Below, in pieces: positions 1 through 9,639 of a stretch of 64,000 nucleotides of DNA (positions are counted from its first letter, which is position 1; the number at the start of each line of letters is the position of its first letter). Location: assembly GCA_902729315.2 (NCBI GenBank), contig LR746264.1, positions 1,304,501 through 1,368,500 of the forward strand, in the 5' to 3' direction. The notes beneath the pieces are model-generated. The model saw nothing but the letters and a program-made list of their open reading frames with translations. It was not told where the DNA came from and searched no databases. This DNA is from Spirodela intermedia (taxonomy: Eukaryota; Streptophyta; Magnoliopsida; Alismatales; Araceae). The position numbers were made by a program, and so were the translations under genes.

Positions 1-1290
1 AGTGATCTAATCGGCTCTGATGACCCCTTGCGTTGGGCTAGAAAGACGAGTCTAACCATGTAGGCGGAATCTCCGAACCACGTACATCTAGTGTACCCTC
101 CCTTATCTCTGCCTCTCTCCCACTCTATCTCGAGTGTAAGGGTCACTTGATCAACCCTTACTTTTAGGAGAGGTCCCTCCGGACCTCATCTCACCCTTAA
201 GCCATTGATTAGGACTGGTTTCAGGTACAAAACCAGTCCAGCCCCCTTTGTAACACGGATATATTAAAGGAGGGATTGGGGGAGGCTAAGAGATTAAGGG
301 CACGGTAATCCCTTCCTCTCTGGGGGCTGGAAACAGGATTCCGGCTTCTCCTCCTCCGCTCCCATCTGGTGGCCGGTATCAATGCTTCATTAACTCCATA
401 TACTTCTATACCTTGTTCCTCTCTTGACATTGGATATTATTTCTTCTCCTTTTGTATACTGGTCATGAGGTGTTCTTATCCTCTTTAGACCACAGCACGT
501 TAGACTTCTCTCTGCATTTTATTACCTCGTGGACATTCTGTCCTCATGCTCCCTTACTTCCGGTGCTGTATCAGGCAATTCCCTAGCCCATTCAGCCCTA
601 GATCTGGTCACATTGCCCAACATTGAGTTTGCACATCTATTCAGTGGTGCAAAGATGAGGACGTCCGTCCCCATCAGTGGTATCATAGCTGCTGGTTTGT
701 GAACACGTATTTTGTGGTGAGCTAGGTTCGAGTGAAAATGTGGGAGGCGCGGGTGGAAACAAACATTTTTTCGAGAGCTGGCAGCGCGAAGCATGCCGGC
801 ATGGGCAGCGGCCTTAAACAGGCATGCGGCGTCGTACAAGCAGTGTGGCACGCGGCGGTATGGTCATGCGTGTACAGTACATGCCTGGATACATGTGGTA
901 TCCAATCGCGGTGTGCAGCTAGTGCAGAGCGAAGAGGATGTTTGAAGTGGGGAGATCAGTCTCCTTTGAAGATCAGTCTCTAAGTGGGAGATTGTTGGAA
1001 ATATGGAGAATGATCTGATGGGATCTCCGGGGAACACGCGGATCCAACCCCATAGTGAGCTGGCGGTTGGGCGTCCAGGTGGGCAGCACCCTCGGACCAA
1101 ACTTAGTATTAGGGGCACGAGTGCCTTCTGTCCCTATGGTTTTACCTTATCTCGTGATTTAAGAGGGGGAGGAAGCTGCCGCCTAATGGTAGTGTGCTGG
1201 GTTCCCCTCCCCTATCTCTTGACTCTCTTCCCGTCTATTTTGAGTGTGCACATCTGGTCAACTGTGCAAGGACGAAGACACTCGACTGCA
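1..1290 (+). mobile_element. TRIM-like non-autonomous LTR element, unit 1
   Basis: The layout is LTR, primer-binding site, short non-coding interior, polypurine tract, LTR. The primer-binding site is at 678-689 (TGGTATCATAGC, one mismatch to the usual initiator-Met tRNA site) directly after a CA-ending repeat at 676. The polypurine tract AAGTGGGAGAT is at 982-992, directly before TGTTGGAAAT at 993. The 3' LTR is about 993-1290. The 5' LTR (about 1-676) shares patches with it, for example the CTCTATCTCGAGTGT stretch near 123-137 against 1233-1246, and the GATGAGGACG end. It has lost its first bases and carries a 487-bp insertion. The interior, 677-992, has no gag or pol. The LTRs are well diverged, so the element is older than the amplification of the array. 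Confidence 0.55.
138..624. mobile_element. Insertion of unknown class inside the 5' LTR
   Basis: Compared with the 3' LTR (1241-1260) and the LTR fragment near 4190, the 5' LTR is interrupted after GAGTGT (132-137) and resumes at GAGTTT (625-630), as if a 6-bp target had been duplicated with one later change. The 487 bp in between begin with a short inverted repeat (GTAAGGGT ... ACCCTTAC, 136-163). I see no long terminal inverted repeats, poly-A tail or coding sequence. The same insertion lies at 11303-11789 and 22456-22942. Its class is unknown. Confidence 0.35.
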
Positions 1291-2181
1291 TTACCGTAGG
1301 TCACCAGAACTTCTTACCGTTCGAGATTAGGTTTCAAATAATGGTTTATGTGGTGATCAATCGAACCGTTTGTAATTCAATTCTTCATGATAATGTAAGG
1401 ACTGGACGTGAGAGTCATAGAGACACATCCAAGGGCGGGGATTTGGTCTAAGTGAGGGTTAGTGTGGAGATCAAGAGAAATATTTGTAAGTGAATTCTTC
1501 ACGTAAATCTGAGGAGTGAGTGCGAGTCATAGAGGGGGGGGGGGGTATTCATGGGTTGGGTTTGTCGACACCCGTGAAACTCATACATGTGTCAATTTCT
1601 CATTTTCTAGGGCTGCTCTTGTCGTTGAATAGGGTATTTAAACTTTAATCCTGATGAAGATTGAGAGCAGGAGAAAAAAACTATAGTCATGAACACATTG
1701 TCATAGGCCTGTCGTGAAGAGGGTATAGTTGTGGTATATAGAACTTGGAGGTCTGAATGATGAGAACTGTTTCTTGTTGTTTTTCTCCTACGTTGAATTA
1801 TGTTACTGGAGACGTCGCACAAGGTAAAGAAAAGCTTTATTTTTTCTTGAAAATCGGCCACCAAGTGTTAGATTTTTGGAGTTGTAAAAAATGAGCTAAT
1901 TGACTCTAATGGGGCTCTTTGATAAGAACGCAAATATTGGATTAAGGGCGACCTTGTCCTTTGTGCCTAATGGACTATAATTCAGACGTTGTCTCTTTCT
2001 CATGAAGGAAGAAAAACCTTGTACGACCGTGGACGAAAGGGGATTGTCTAGTGCCCTTCTATCTGTCTCGTGTGTGTATGCATTAGTCAGACACACATCC
2101 GCTGTGCCAGAAGAAGCGGAACCCTTGTTGTGTGCCAGATAACCTAGTCAGAGTTAGACTTGGACAGCCTGGACCTCAGGG
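1291..2181. other. Non-coding spacer after the TRIM element
   Basis: No gene is recognised. The stretch holds two related sub-sequences (about 1310-1385 and 1445-1515, each with a variant of 'TTTGTAA.TGAATTCTTCA') and a run of about 12 G at 1536-1547. A third relative of the same sub-sequence lies at 4239-4330, after the LTR fragment, so these may be decayed pieces of one element. The equivalents are at 12456-13346 and 23609-24499. Confidence 0.5.
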
Positions 2182-4080
2182 AGACTCTGAAAACTTAGCG
2201 ATTTGTATCTAGCAGGTCCAGAAGCCCACGCCACAAAATATTTAGTCTTCTCGTAAACATCTGCTCCAGTCGAAAACTAGGGCCAATTGCAAGCCCAGTC
2301 CGCCGTCGTTCCCTGCGGATCAGGTCGACAAAAGAAAAGTTAATTCCGCCGCGACACGGGAGAGCCTCCGCACATTCGGGAAAATAGGGAAGCTGGGGCC
2401 GCTCGTCCTTCCCCTGCGTCTCCGAGTACTGCTGCGGCAGCTGATGCGCCAGTACCCTTCGCTCGGCCGGCGGCGGTTCCCGCCCCAGAGGTCGCCACGT
2501 GCCCGCTGAGCGAAGGGTATAAAAAGCGTTTTCAATCTTTTACGCTTGACGGAAGCCGGGAGATAGAGTGACGAGTTGACGGATAAACGAGAGAAAGAAA
2601 GTCGACGGAGCAATCGGAGGGGGAGTCACGCAGCACCTCAAAGGAAACGACGGTTCGAGGACCGGGTATTAAGGGCATTGACATTCTTCAGGTGGGTTCG
2701 TCGTACGGCGATCACACGAACAAAGGCGCCGAATTCTGGACGCGGAGACGCATGCATACGGGGCCGAGGAGAGAAGAAGGGAGACGGGCCGCGGCGGCAA
2801 CGGCGAGGCGACACTTCCGTCTGTCCGCTACCAGGGACATGCCAGAAAACCGGAAGAGTTGACGTGGAAGCTGCCTTCCTCGGACGCCCTAGCTCCGCCT
2901 ACCACCGCAGAACTGTTGTCGACTGGAGCACTAAATTTTATCGCACGTCGTGGTTTCCTTCCCAATATAAGTGTGGCGTCGTTTATAAACGGCTCGTATG
3001 TCCACGTTGCTCTCTCAGCTCCATTGGATGTGGTAGGGCGTTTGCACGGAGCATATTCCGTAAACAGCGTGACGTTTTCCCTATATCACAGGACAGAGAG
3101 TGTCAACACGAATCACGCGTCGTACCAGATACTACCCGGAATATCGAGCGCTTCATTAGGCGCAGAAGATGGATGTATATCGTAGCTGGCCCCTTCTCAT
3201 AGGTCGATGCCAGGTGAAGCACGAGCCGTATTCCTGTTGCTTACGAGTAGGTGGGAGGAACATGACTTTGGCGATCGGACTGAGCAACGAGCACCGGAGA
3301 ACATGCTCGTCCCGTACCCACAATATACGAAAAGTTGCCTTTTTCATTACATCACAGCCGAGAGTTACGTTTTCGCATTCGAATGCCGTTTCCAATAGAA
3401 GGTTCGGACCCCATCTCACAATGATCGGAAAAACGTCCTCTGAGATATGCCGCGGTTGGGACTCTTATTCGGTAGATTTTACTACTGCTCCAAAGTCCGA
3501 ATAAAATCTAGCTTAAACGCAGGTCTTATTCGTGCATCAGAAGGTCACCAGGAAGGAAACTACGCGTAATATAAAACCGGAGTCTGCTCACAGTCCGAAT
3601 AGCTTTGATAAGTTGGCTCTATCTGGGCCGGCCATATCCTCGGCCACTTAGAACAATCATAACTCAAGAGAAGAAGTGTTCAACCGCACGCAAAGAATTG
3701 CGGCGGGAGAAACAGAAGAGTCCCGCGCGCGCACACGGCAGACAGCTTCTCTGGTCGGAATGAAAAACCGCCCGAGGCGTTTGCCGCGGTGTTGAAAGCA
3801 CGAGTGTTCCAGCCCTCGTCCATTCCGCAACATCCCCAACGCCTCTCGAAGAGCGAGGAGGAGAAGAAGAAGAGGATCTGTATGCTGACAATAACTCACG
3901 TCCAGCACCACACTAAGAGATAAATCGGCATTCCGGGAGACGGTTCGCAAAGCAAGGACAGAAGAGTCCCGTTCCTCCACGCGTATCAGGCAGTTTATTT
4001 GACACCACGTGGAAAACAAGAATCAGAGGGCTCAACTGAGGCAAGGACGGTTAAAACACCCGGGTCCAGAGGCGTTGACC
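2182..4080. repeat. Segment A, unit 1: polygalacturonase flanks with the gene missing
   Basis: This stretch is a diverged copy of segment B. Its left part (2182-2898) matches 6051-6864, including the 'AGCGATTTGTATCT' start, the G-box and the 'GACGGAAGCCGGGAGA' stretch. Its right part (about 2918-4080) matches about 9660-10800, including 'GGAGCACTAAA', the 'GGCGTCG' plus 'AAACGGCTCGT' block and the 'CACCACGTGGAAAA' block. The 2.8 kb that in segment B hold the TATA box, all nine exons and the 3' UTR are replaced by about 20 unrelated bases (2898-2918). Either the gene was deleted from this copy or, less likely, never present. The 208-codon open frame across 2576-3202 is therefore not a gene. 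Confidence 0.8.
2496..2525 (+). promoter_or_regulatory. Orphan G-box and TATA box in segment A (unit 1)
   Basis: A G-box CACGTG at 2496-2501 lies 16 bp upstream of TATAAAAA at 2518-2525. The G-box is conserved in segment B (6433-6438), but the TATA-like octamer is not: segment B reads CATTAAAAAC there. No coding region follows in segment A. Copies are at 13661-13690 and 24814-24843. Whether it is used is unknown. Confidence 0.35.
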
Positions 4081-4081
4081 A

Positions 4082-4234
4082 TGTCGGGTGTTTTACACGA
4101 CACGCGTTCCGTCGGAACCCGCGGCCTCTTATTAGTGTCCTGAGTTCCCCTCGGTTGTCTCTTGCCTCTCTTCCCTCTATCTTGAGTGTGAACATTTCTT
4201 CCACTGTTCAACGATGAGGACCTACATCCCCGTC
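4082..4234 (+). mobile_element. LTR fragment related to the TRIM element (unit 1)
   Basis: The stretch near 4120-4234 resembles the end of the TRIM LTRs: GTGT followed by CTGAGTTCCCCTC, then CTCTATCTTGAGTGTGAACAT, then GATGAGGACCTACATCCCCGTCA. It lacks the 487-bp insertion, so it preserves the uninterrupted arrangement. No partner LTR follows. It is a solo or truncated LTR at the right edge of segment A. Copies are at 15247-15399 and 26405-26557. Confidence 0.45.
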
Positions 4235-4812
4235 ACCATTGATCATTGAAATTCCTTCCCTGTTCAATATGAGGCTTAAAATGAGGTTTAATGTGGAGAA
4301 TAGTGGAAATATTTGTAATTTATTCACCTTAAATTTATTTATATGTATCTTAAATATATTTTCAAGTCCCATCCTAACAAAACCACATTTTTATCTATTT
4401 AAAGACCCCATCTCGTACCCCTATAACCATTATTTAATGTTACAAAAAAAATTCCTTCTCTGAGATTCCATTTCATTGCTTTTTGGTTCAGGCGCCTCCC
4501 TTGTAGGTTTAGGGGAACCTTCTTGATCCTAGTACACTGAAGATCACTCTTTCGTGGATTCAAGGGTTTAAGCTTCTAAGTTTTGTGAAATTAGGATAAG
4601 AAATATTTACACAGACTTTATCTTTCATGAATTCAATATTGAGATTTCATCACCACACAACTAAAGATGTATAAATTGTATCAGAATAAGGTTTTCTGCT
4701 CCTTATTCATCTTTGACGATGTCATGAGGTAAAGGATTACAGATTAATGAAGATAAAGGTCTTGAGGTTAGCCTCTTCTCTCACACAAAACATATTGATT
4801 AAAAGTTTGTTA

Positions 4813-4847
<35 letters not shown>

Positions 4848-6050
4848 TAGAGGGCAGAGCATCTATCTACTGGGATCAATTTCAATCTACTTCTTCTAGA
4901 TTAGGTAAGGATTGAGTTCGCTATATAAGCCGGAAAGATCTCTACTCCACATATCTCTTACATAGGACTAACTGACAGATGTCTTCCCCACAGCTGTTCT
5001 TCAGCCATCGGCTATTAGATGTTTGCTCCTAGCATGAGTTCATTTTTTTTTTAATAAGTATAATTTTTGATATGATTTTCAATATATACAAAAATCATGT
5101 GGAACTCAAGTTTGGCCTCCACGTTAAATATTTGTAGTGAGAAAATGGCGGTAAGCATAATACCAAATAATTTAAGAAATTTTGTTTAGAGTATTGGATT
5201 GGACAGAGAAGAAAGTAGAGAACACTCATCAGCAGATGGCATTGGTGAAAGCATGAATTGTGCCTTGAATAAGCTAGCGAAGCACAAGAGATTGCAAGCA
5301 CGGCTCTAAAAATTATTTTGGTTAGATGCTATTAACACAAGCAATTTGGTAATTAAGGAATGTTTCTGCCCCTAGACTCTTAACTATTAGAGGGGTGCTG
5401 AACTGGGAAGGAAGAAGGTGAATCTTTCTTACTTAAGGTCATTTGAATGCCTCTCTAATGTTCATGTAATTTTTAAAAAAACAGACAAACTGCATCCAAC
5501 ACCATGAGGTGTTCTCTCATAAGATATGGATCCCACAAGTTTTTTTATCAGTTCGGGAGTGATCAAAACTGAAAAATTATGAGAGTCCAGAATGTGATAT
5601 TCATTGAAGGAGTCTTGGACAAACACAAGGTTGTGACCAAGAACAAGAATAAGAGGCTTACAAGGACAAGGCTGAATTCGGGTTTACAAGGTTTTGTAGG
5701 TGCACATTTGGGTGGCGATGTAGACAGACACAGGGAGAAGTGCCGCCGACTAAATTTATACTTGAGCGGGACTGCAGTGGCCTTCATCTCACAAATACAG
5801 AATATTTTTTCTCTGTCCACAACATAAGCAGAGTATGTGACAAAAATTCAGGGCAACAAGAAGATGGTGAGGCTGAAGGATTTTCTATCAGCCATAAACG
5901 AACATATGAGGCTATGCATGGGCTGAATTGACCTTCAAAGGTAGGTTGTGACAACGCGTCAAATCTAAAACTAGTACTATTTTTTTTCTTTGCTCTCTCT
6001 CGTGTAGTCAACTGGATGGCGGAGCTTCCTGCGCCATCAAAACCGCCTCT
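4235..6050. other. AT-rich spacer, unit 1
   Basis: About 1.8 kb of AT-rich DNA separates segment A from segment B, with an (AT)n microsatellite at about 4816-4844 and several T-runs. Short frames around 5560-5830 exist on both strands but match no family I know and lack codon bias, so I do not call a gene. Equivalents are at 15400-17216 and 26558-28374. An isolated T to G change at about 27269 marks unit 3. Confidence 0.6.
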
Positions 6051-6432
6051 AGACTCTGGAGACTCAGCGATTTGTATCTTGCACGTCCAGCAGCCCACGC
6101 CCCATAATATTTAGTCTTCTCGAAAGCATCTGCTCCAGCCGACAACCAGGGCCAGTTGTAAGCCTATCTAGCCGGGCGCGTTGATCGTCAGCCCAAGCCC
6201 GGAGAACTGGCCATCGCCGACGGAGATAATTCCGCCGCGACGGTGGAGATGCGTCCGCACACACGGCAAAATAAGCAATCTTCGGATGGTCGTCCCTCCC
6301 GCGCGTCCCCAAATTCCGCAGCTGCTACGGCCGCTAATTGACACTACGCCGCCACTGGAGCCTGCATACTCCAACCAGGTCGGGAGTGCGTAGATCCACC
6401 CGCGGCGTTCTCCTCCCTACCGCGGGGGTCGC

Positions 6433-6886
6433 CACGTGCCGGCGGAGCGACGGGCATTAAAAACGTTCTAAATCTTTCACGTTTGACGGAAGCCGGGAGA
6501 CAGAGAGATGAGCTAACGGATATCCGAGAGAAAGAAAGTTGACCGAGCACAGCGGGGGAGAGTCCCGTTCAGTTAGATATGCTGACCAGACGGACGGTTG
6601 TAGCACCCGGTATTAACGGCCCGGATAATCTTCAGGTGGGTTCGTCGCACGGCGCTTCACACGAACGAAGGCGCCGAATTCGGGACGCGAAGACGCATGC
6701 ACGGGGGTAAAAAGAGAGGAAGAGGGACGGGGCGCCGGCGCCGGCGGCGAGGCGACCCTTCCGTCTGTCCCACTACCATCTCTCCGTCCATATCCCACGG
6801 ACATGCCGGAAAACCGTAAAAGTTGGCATGGAAGTTTCTTTCCTCGGACGCCCAAGCTCCGTCTCTCTCTTCGTCGCTCTATATAA
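6433..6886 (+). promoter_or_regulatory. Polygalacturonase promoter, unit 1
   Basis: The TATA box TATATAA is at 6880-6886, 154 bp before the start codon, in a CT-rich setting. A G-box CACGTG is at 6433-6438. An 18-bp stretch at 6804-6821 is present here and, in diverged form, in segment A (about 2838-2857), but absent from units 2 and 3. It is therefore ancestral, and its loss is a shared derived deletion in those two units, about 60 bp upstream of their TATA boxes. Confidence 0.65.
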
Positions 6887-7039
6887 CCCGCGCGGAGCTA
6901 TCTGCCATCTACCGCAACAAAATCACATATTCAGCCCTCCTTCTGAAGGCCAACCTCTCTCTTTCTCCCCGTCTCCTTATCCCTCTCGAACTAGTCCACC
7001 TCCACACACGCACACCTCTCTTGAGCGTAGGCGGCGCAG

Positions 7040-9199
7040 ATGGACGCGCAAAAGCTTCTCCTCCTCCTCGCCCTCGTGCTTCTCCTTCGTCCGGGCGACT
7101 CTCAGCACGAACAGACGTTCTCCGGCGACCCCTCATTCCGCACCGGTCTGGACATCACCGACTCCTCCGGGGTGAGAAAACTGTCTCCGGGGACGCCCAA
7201 CGAACGGAGGCGGTCTACTCTGGGAAGCGCAAGCACGGTGAGGAACGTGAAAGACTTCGGAGCACGAGGCGACGGATCGTCGGACGACACCAAGGTAGTA
7301 GACCGGTCAGCAATCTCTTTCGTCTCAGATGAGAATCTCCTTCTAAACCCCCGCGGACCCGCCCGTCGATTATCTCGTCTGCAGGCGTTCGCCGCTGCCT
7401 GGAAGGCGGCTTGCTCTTCCTCAGCTCCCGTCACTGTGCTGGTCCCCGAGGGGAAGGCATACCGGCTCAAGCCCATCGCCTTCTCCGGTCCCTGCAAGTC
7501 TCCAATCACCGTAGCGGTGAGACACGACAACCCACTCCCCAGCTCCCCTCGCACCAAAATCTTATTGCGTCGCGCCTCCTTAGACTCCCTCTGTCTTTCA
7601 ACTGTCGCCCACAGATCAAGGGAACGATTCTCGCCTCCGGAAGGATGTCCGACTGGGACGGAGCGGACCGCAGGCTCTGGATGCTGTTCGACAAGGTCGA
7701 CGGCCTCAGAGTGGAGGGCGGCGGAACCATCGACGGCAACGGGCCGGTGTGGTGGAAGGTCTCCTGCAAGGTCGACTCCGCACAGGTAGCAACCCCTCTT
7801 ACTTTCTCCGCTTGCGCACTCCATGGCACTCCCAGCGGAAACTCCTTCCGTCCTCGGCTTTGCTCCTCTCGACCCGCTGACTGACTCGCCTTCTGATCTT
7901 TCCTCGGTGCGACGTTAAAAAGCCGTGCAAGGGTGCACCCACGGTACTTTCTGGACCAGACTCAACTCGTTCAGTTCGTGGATTCCGATGTTTCCGCGAG
8001 CTGACTTCTCTGGTTGACTCCTTGCAGGCGCTGACGTTCCAATCCTGCCGCGGCTTGACCGTAACCGATCTCAAGTTCAAGAACAGCCAGCAGATGCACG
8101 TCACCTTCTCGAAGTGCGCCAACGTCCGGATCTCCCGACTGACCATCTCCGCCCCCGGGAACAGTCCCAACACGGACGGAATCCACGTCTCCGGCAGCAC
8201 CGATGTTAAGATCAGCGACTCCGTCATCAGGACAGGTCCACCCTCCGCCTCCTCTTCCTCGGCCTCCCCCATCCGAGAAGCCGGAAGAATGCGAGCCGTG
8301 ACTTCGCTTTCAATTCCTCCCTGTAGGCGACGACTGCATCTCCATCGTCAGCGGCTCTCGCTCCATTACGGCCACCAACATCGTCTGCGGACCGGGCCAC
8401 GGAATCAGGTACACACATCTCCCGGCGATGTGCTGGGATCTGCTGCTGGCCTCCTCTTCCTCTCACCCCCGTGCTCTCTCACTATCTTCTCCCCTCTCCC
8501 GCCTTGACTCGTCTCATCGGCGCTGGCAGTATCGGGAGCCTTGGAGCCAACGGTGCGGAACACACCGTTTCCGACGTCTTGGTCGACACGGCGCGGCTGG
8601 AGGGAACCACCAACGGAGTCCGGATCAAGACCTGGCAGGTAATGCCATCTGGCTGACTACCCAGACCGAATTCTCTCGCGCTCCGTGGACTGACACTGCG
8701 ACGACGCCGTCGATCGGTTCTCTCCCTTCAGGGTGGAAAAGGGTACGCCAGAAACATCATCTTCAGGAACATCGTGATGGACAACGTGAAGAACCCAATA
8801 ATCATCGACCAGAACTATTGCGACTCCCCCAAGTCCTGCGGCGAACAGGTGGAGCATGCCAGCACCGCCCTTTTCGTCTCTCCTGCTTCCCGCTCTCTCT
8901 CTCTCTCTCTCTCTCACTCTCGCTTTCTCGCTCAGTTCCTCTCGTTAATCTTCAGTTCGCCCTCTGCCGCGCAGAAATCCGCCGTCGCCGTGAGCGGAGT
9001 GACCTTCCAGAACGTCAGGGGGACGAGCGCCACCGCGGTGGCCATGGACTTCGACTGCAGCCGCACCGTCCCCTGCCGGGGGATAACGCTGCAGGACGTC
9101 CACCTCGTCACCGCGAGCGGAGCACCTGCCAAGACCTTCTGCCGCAACGTCAACCTGTCTAAATACGGCACCGTCGTACCGTCGACGTGCTCCTCCTGA
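7040..9199 (+). CDS. Polygalacturonase (GH28), copy 1
   Basis: A secreted pectin-degrading enzyme predicted to hydrolyse alpha-1,4-galacturonan in the cell wall. Exons: 7040-7294, 7385-7516, 7615-7785, 7923-7943, 8028-8235, 8327-8408, 8530-8638, 8732-8848, 8975-9199. All introns are GT-AG; together they encode 439 residues plus stop. Residues 1-21 form a leucine-rich signal peptide. The GH28 motifs are complete: NTD at 241-243, DDC at 264-266, GHG at 286-288 and RIK at 321-323. The 'VKDFGARGDG' N-terminal motif and several cysteines near the C-terminus are present. The PCKGAPT stretch comes from a 21-nt microexon. The general layout recalls the abscission and dehiscence-type endo-polygalacturonases, but I infer that only from motif spacing. 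It differs from copies 2 and 3 at four exon 1 residues (Asp2, His23, Gly44, Pro53). It looks functional. Confidence 0.93.
8893..8915 (+). repeat. (CT)n microsatellite in intron 8, copy 1
   Basis: A pure CT tract lies about 60 bp upstream of the exon 9 acceptor. Its length differs in every copy: about 22 bp here, 26 bp at 20042-20068, 43 bp at 31200-31242 and 36 bp at 37447-37482. It is the fastest-changing site in the unit. Confidence 0.85.
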
Positions 9200-9236
9200 A
9201 GACGCCTGCTTCCGTCCCGGAGGATGGAAGAAACAA

Positions 9237-9338
9237 ATTCATTCATTATACCTCGTACACGAAGACGACAATTCATTCACTATACCTCGTACACGAAGAC
9301 GACAATTCATTCACTATACCTCGAACACGTAGATGACA
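9237..9338 (+). repeat. 34-bp minisatellite in the 3' UTR, copy 1
   Basis: Three direct repeats of 34 bp (ATTCATTCA(C/T)TATACCTCG..., the third slightly changed) begin 37 bp after the stop codon. The same three repeats lie at 20390-20491 and 31565-31666. The broken fourth copy has only one (about 37798-37830), so the expansion came after that copy split off. Confidence 0.85.
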
Positions 9339-9639
9339 ATTCATTCATTTCGTTATAGCCCGGACCTCGGTGTCCGATTGTAACATCGTGTAAATTTGTA
9401 ACCGCTGTAGCTTCTCAACGTCGTGTAAATCAGACTCCCTAGTTTAATTGCACAGAAGCCTCATGCTTGTCACAAGAGCAACCCGCAGCTACTGTTCCGA
9501 ACAAGTCAATAGAAGCATGCCTCTGCGTACTAGCGACCGGTGGAGACAGGCGAAATAGAGAGAGAGAGAGAGGCGTTAGTGTGCGGAATGCGAGTGCTCC
9601 TCTCCGAGGATCGCTTCGTCTACGATCCGGTCCCCGTAC

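Noticed and set aside
2576-3202. 208-codon open frame in segment A (also at 13741-14367, reshaped in unit 3)
   Set aside because: It runs across the junction where the polygalacturonase gene is missing and matches the non-coding 5' and 3' flanks of the gene. The 5-bp insertion in unit 3 changes the frame without consequence.
5563-5931. Overlapping frames on both strands in the AT-rich spacer
   Set aside because: No family resemblance and no codon bias. The conservation between units only reflects their recent copying.
7102-7824. 240-codon minus-strand frame opposite polygalacturonase exons 1-3
   Set aside because: It is a shadow of GC-rich coding sequence that spans two introns of the plus-strand gene and has no recognisable domain.
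9237-9338. Regularly spaced 34-bp repeats as a CRISPR-like array
   Set aside because: The repeats are contiguous without spacers, only three in number, and lie in a plant 3' UTR.
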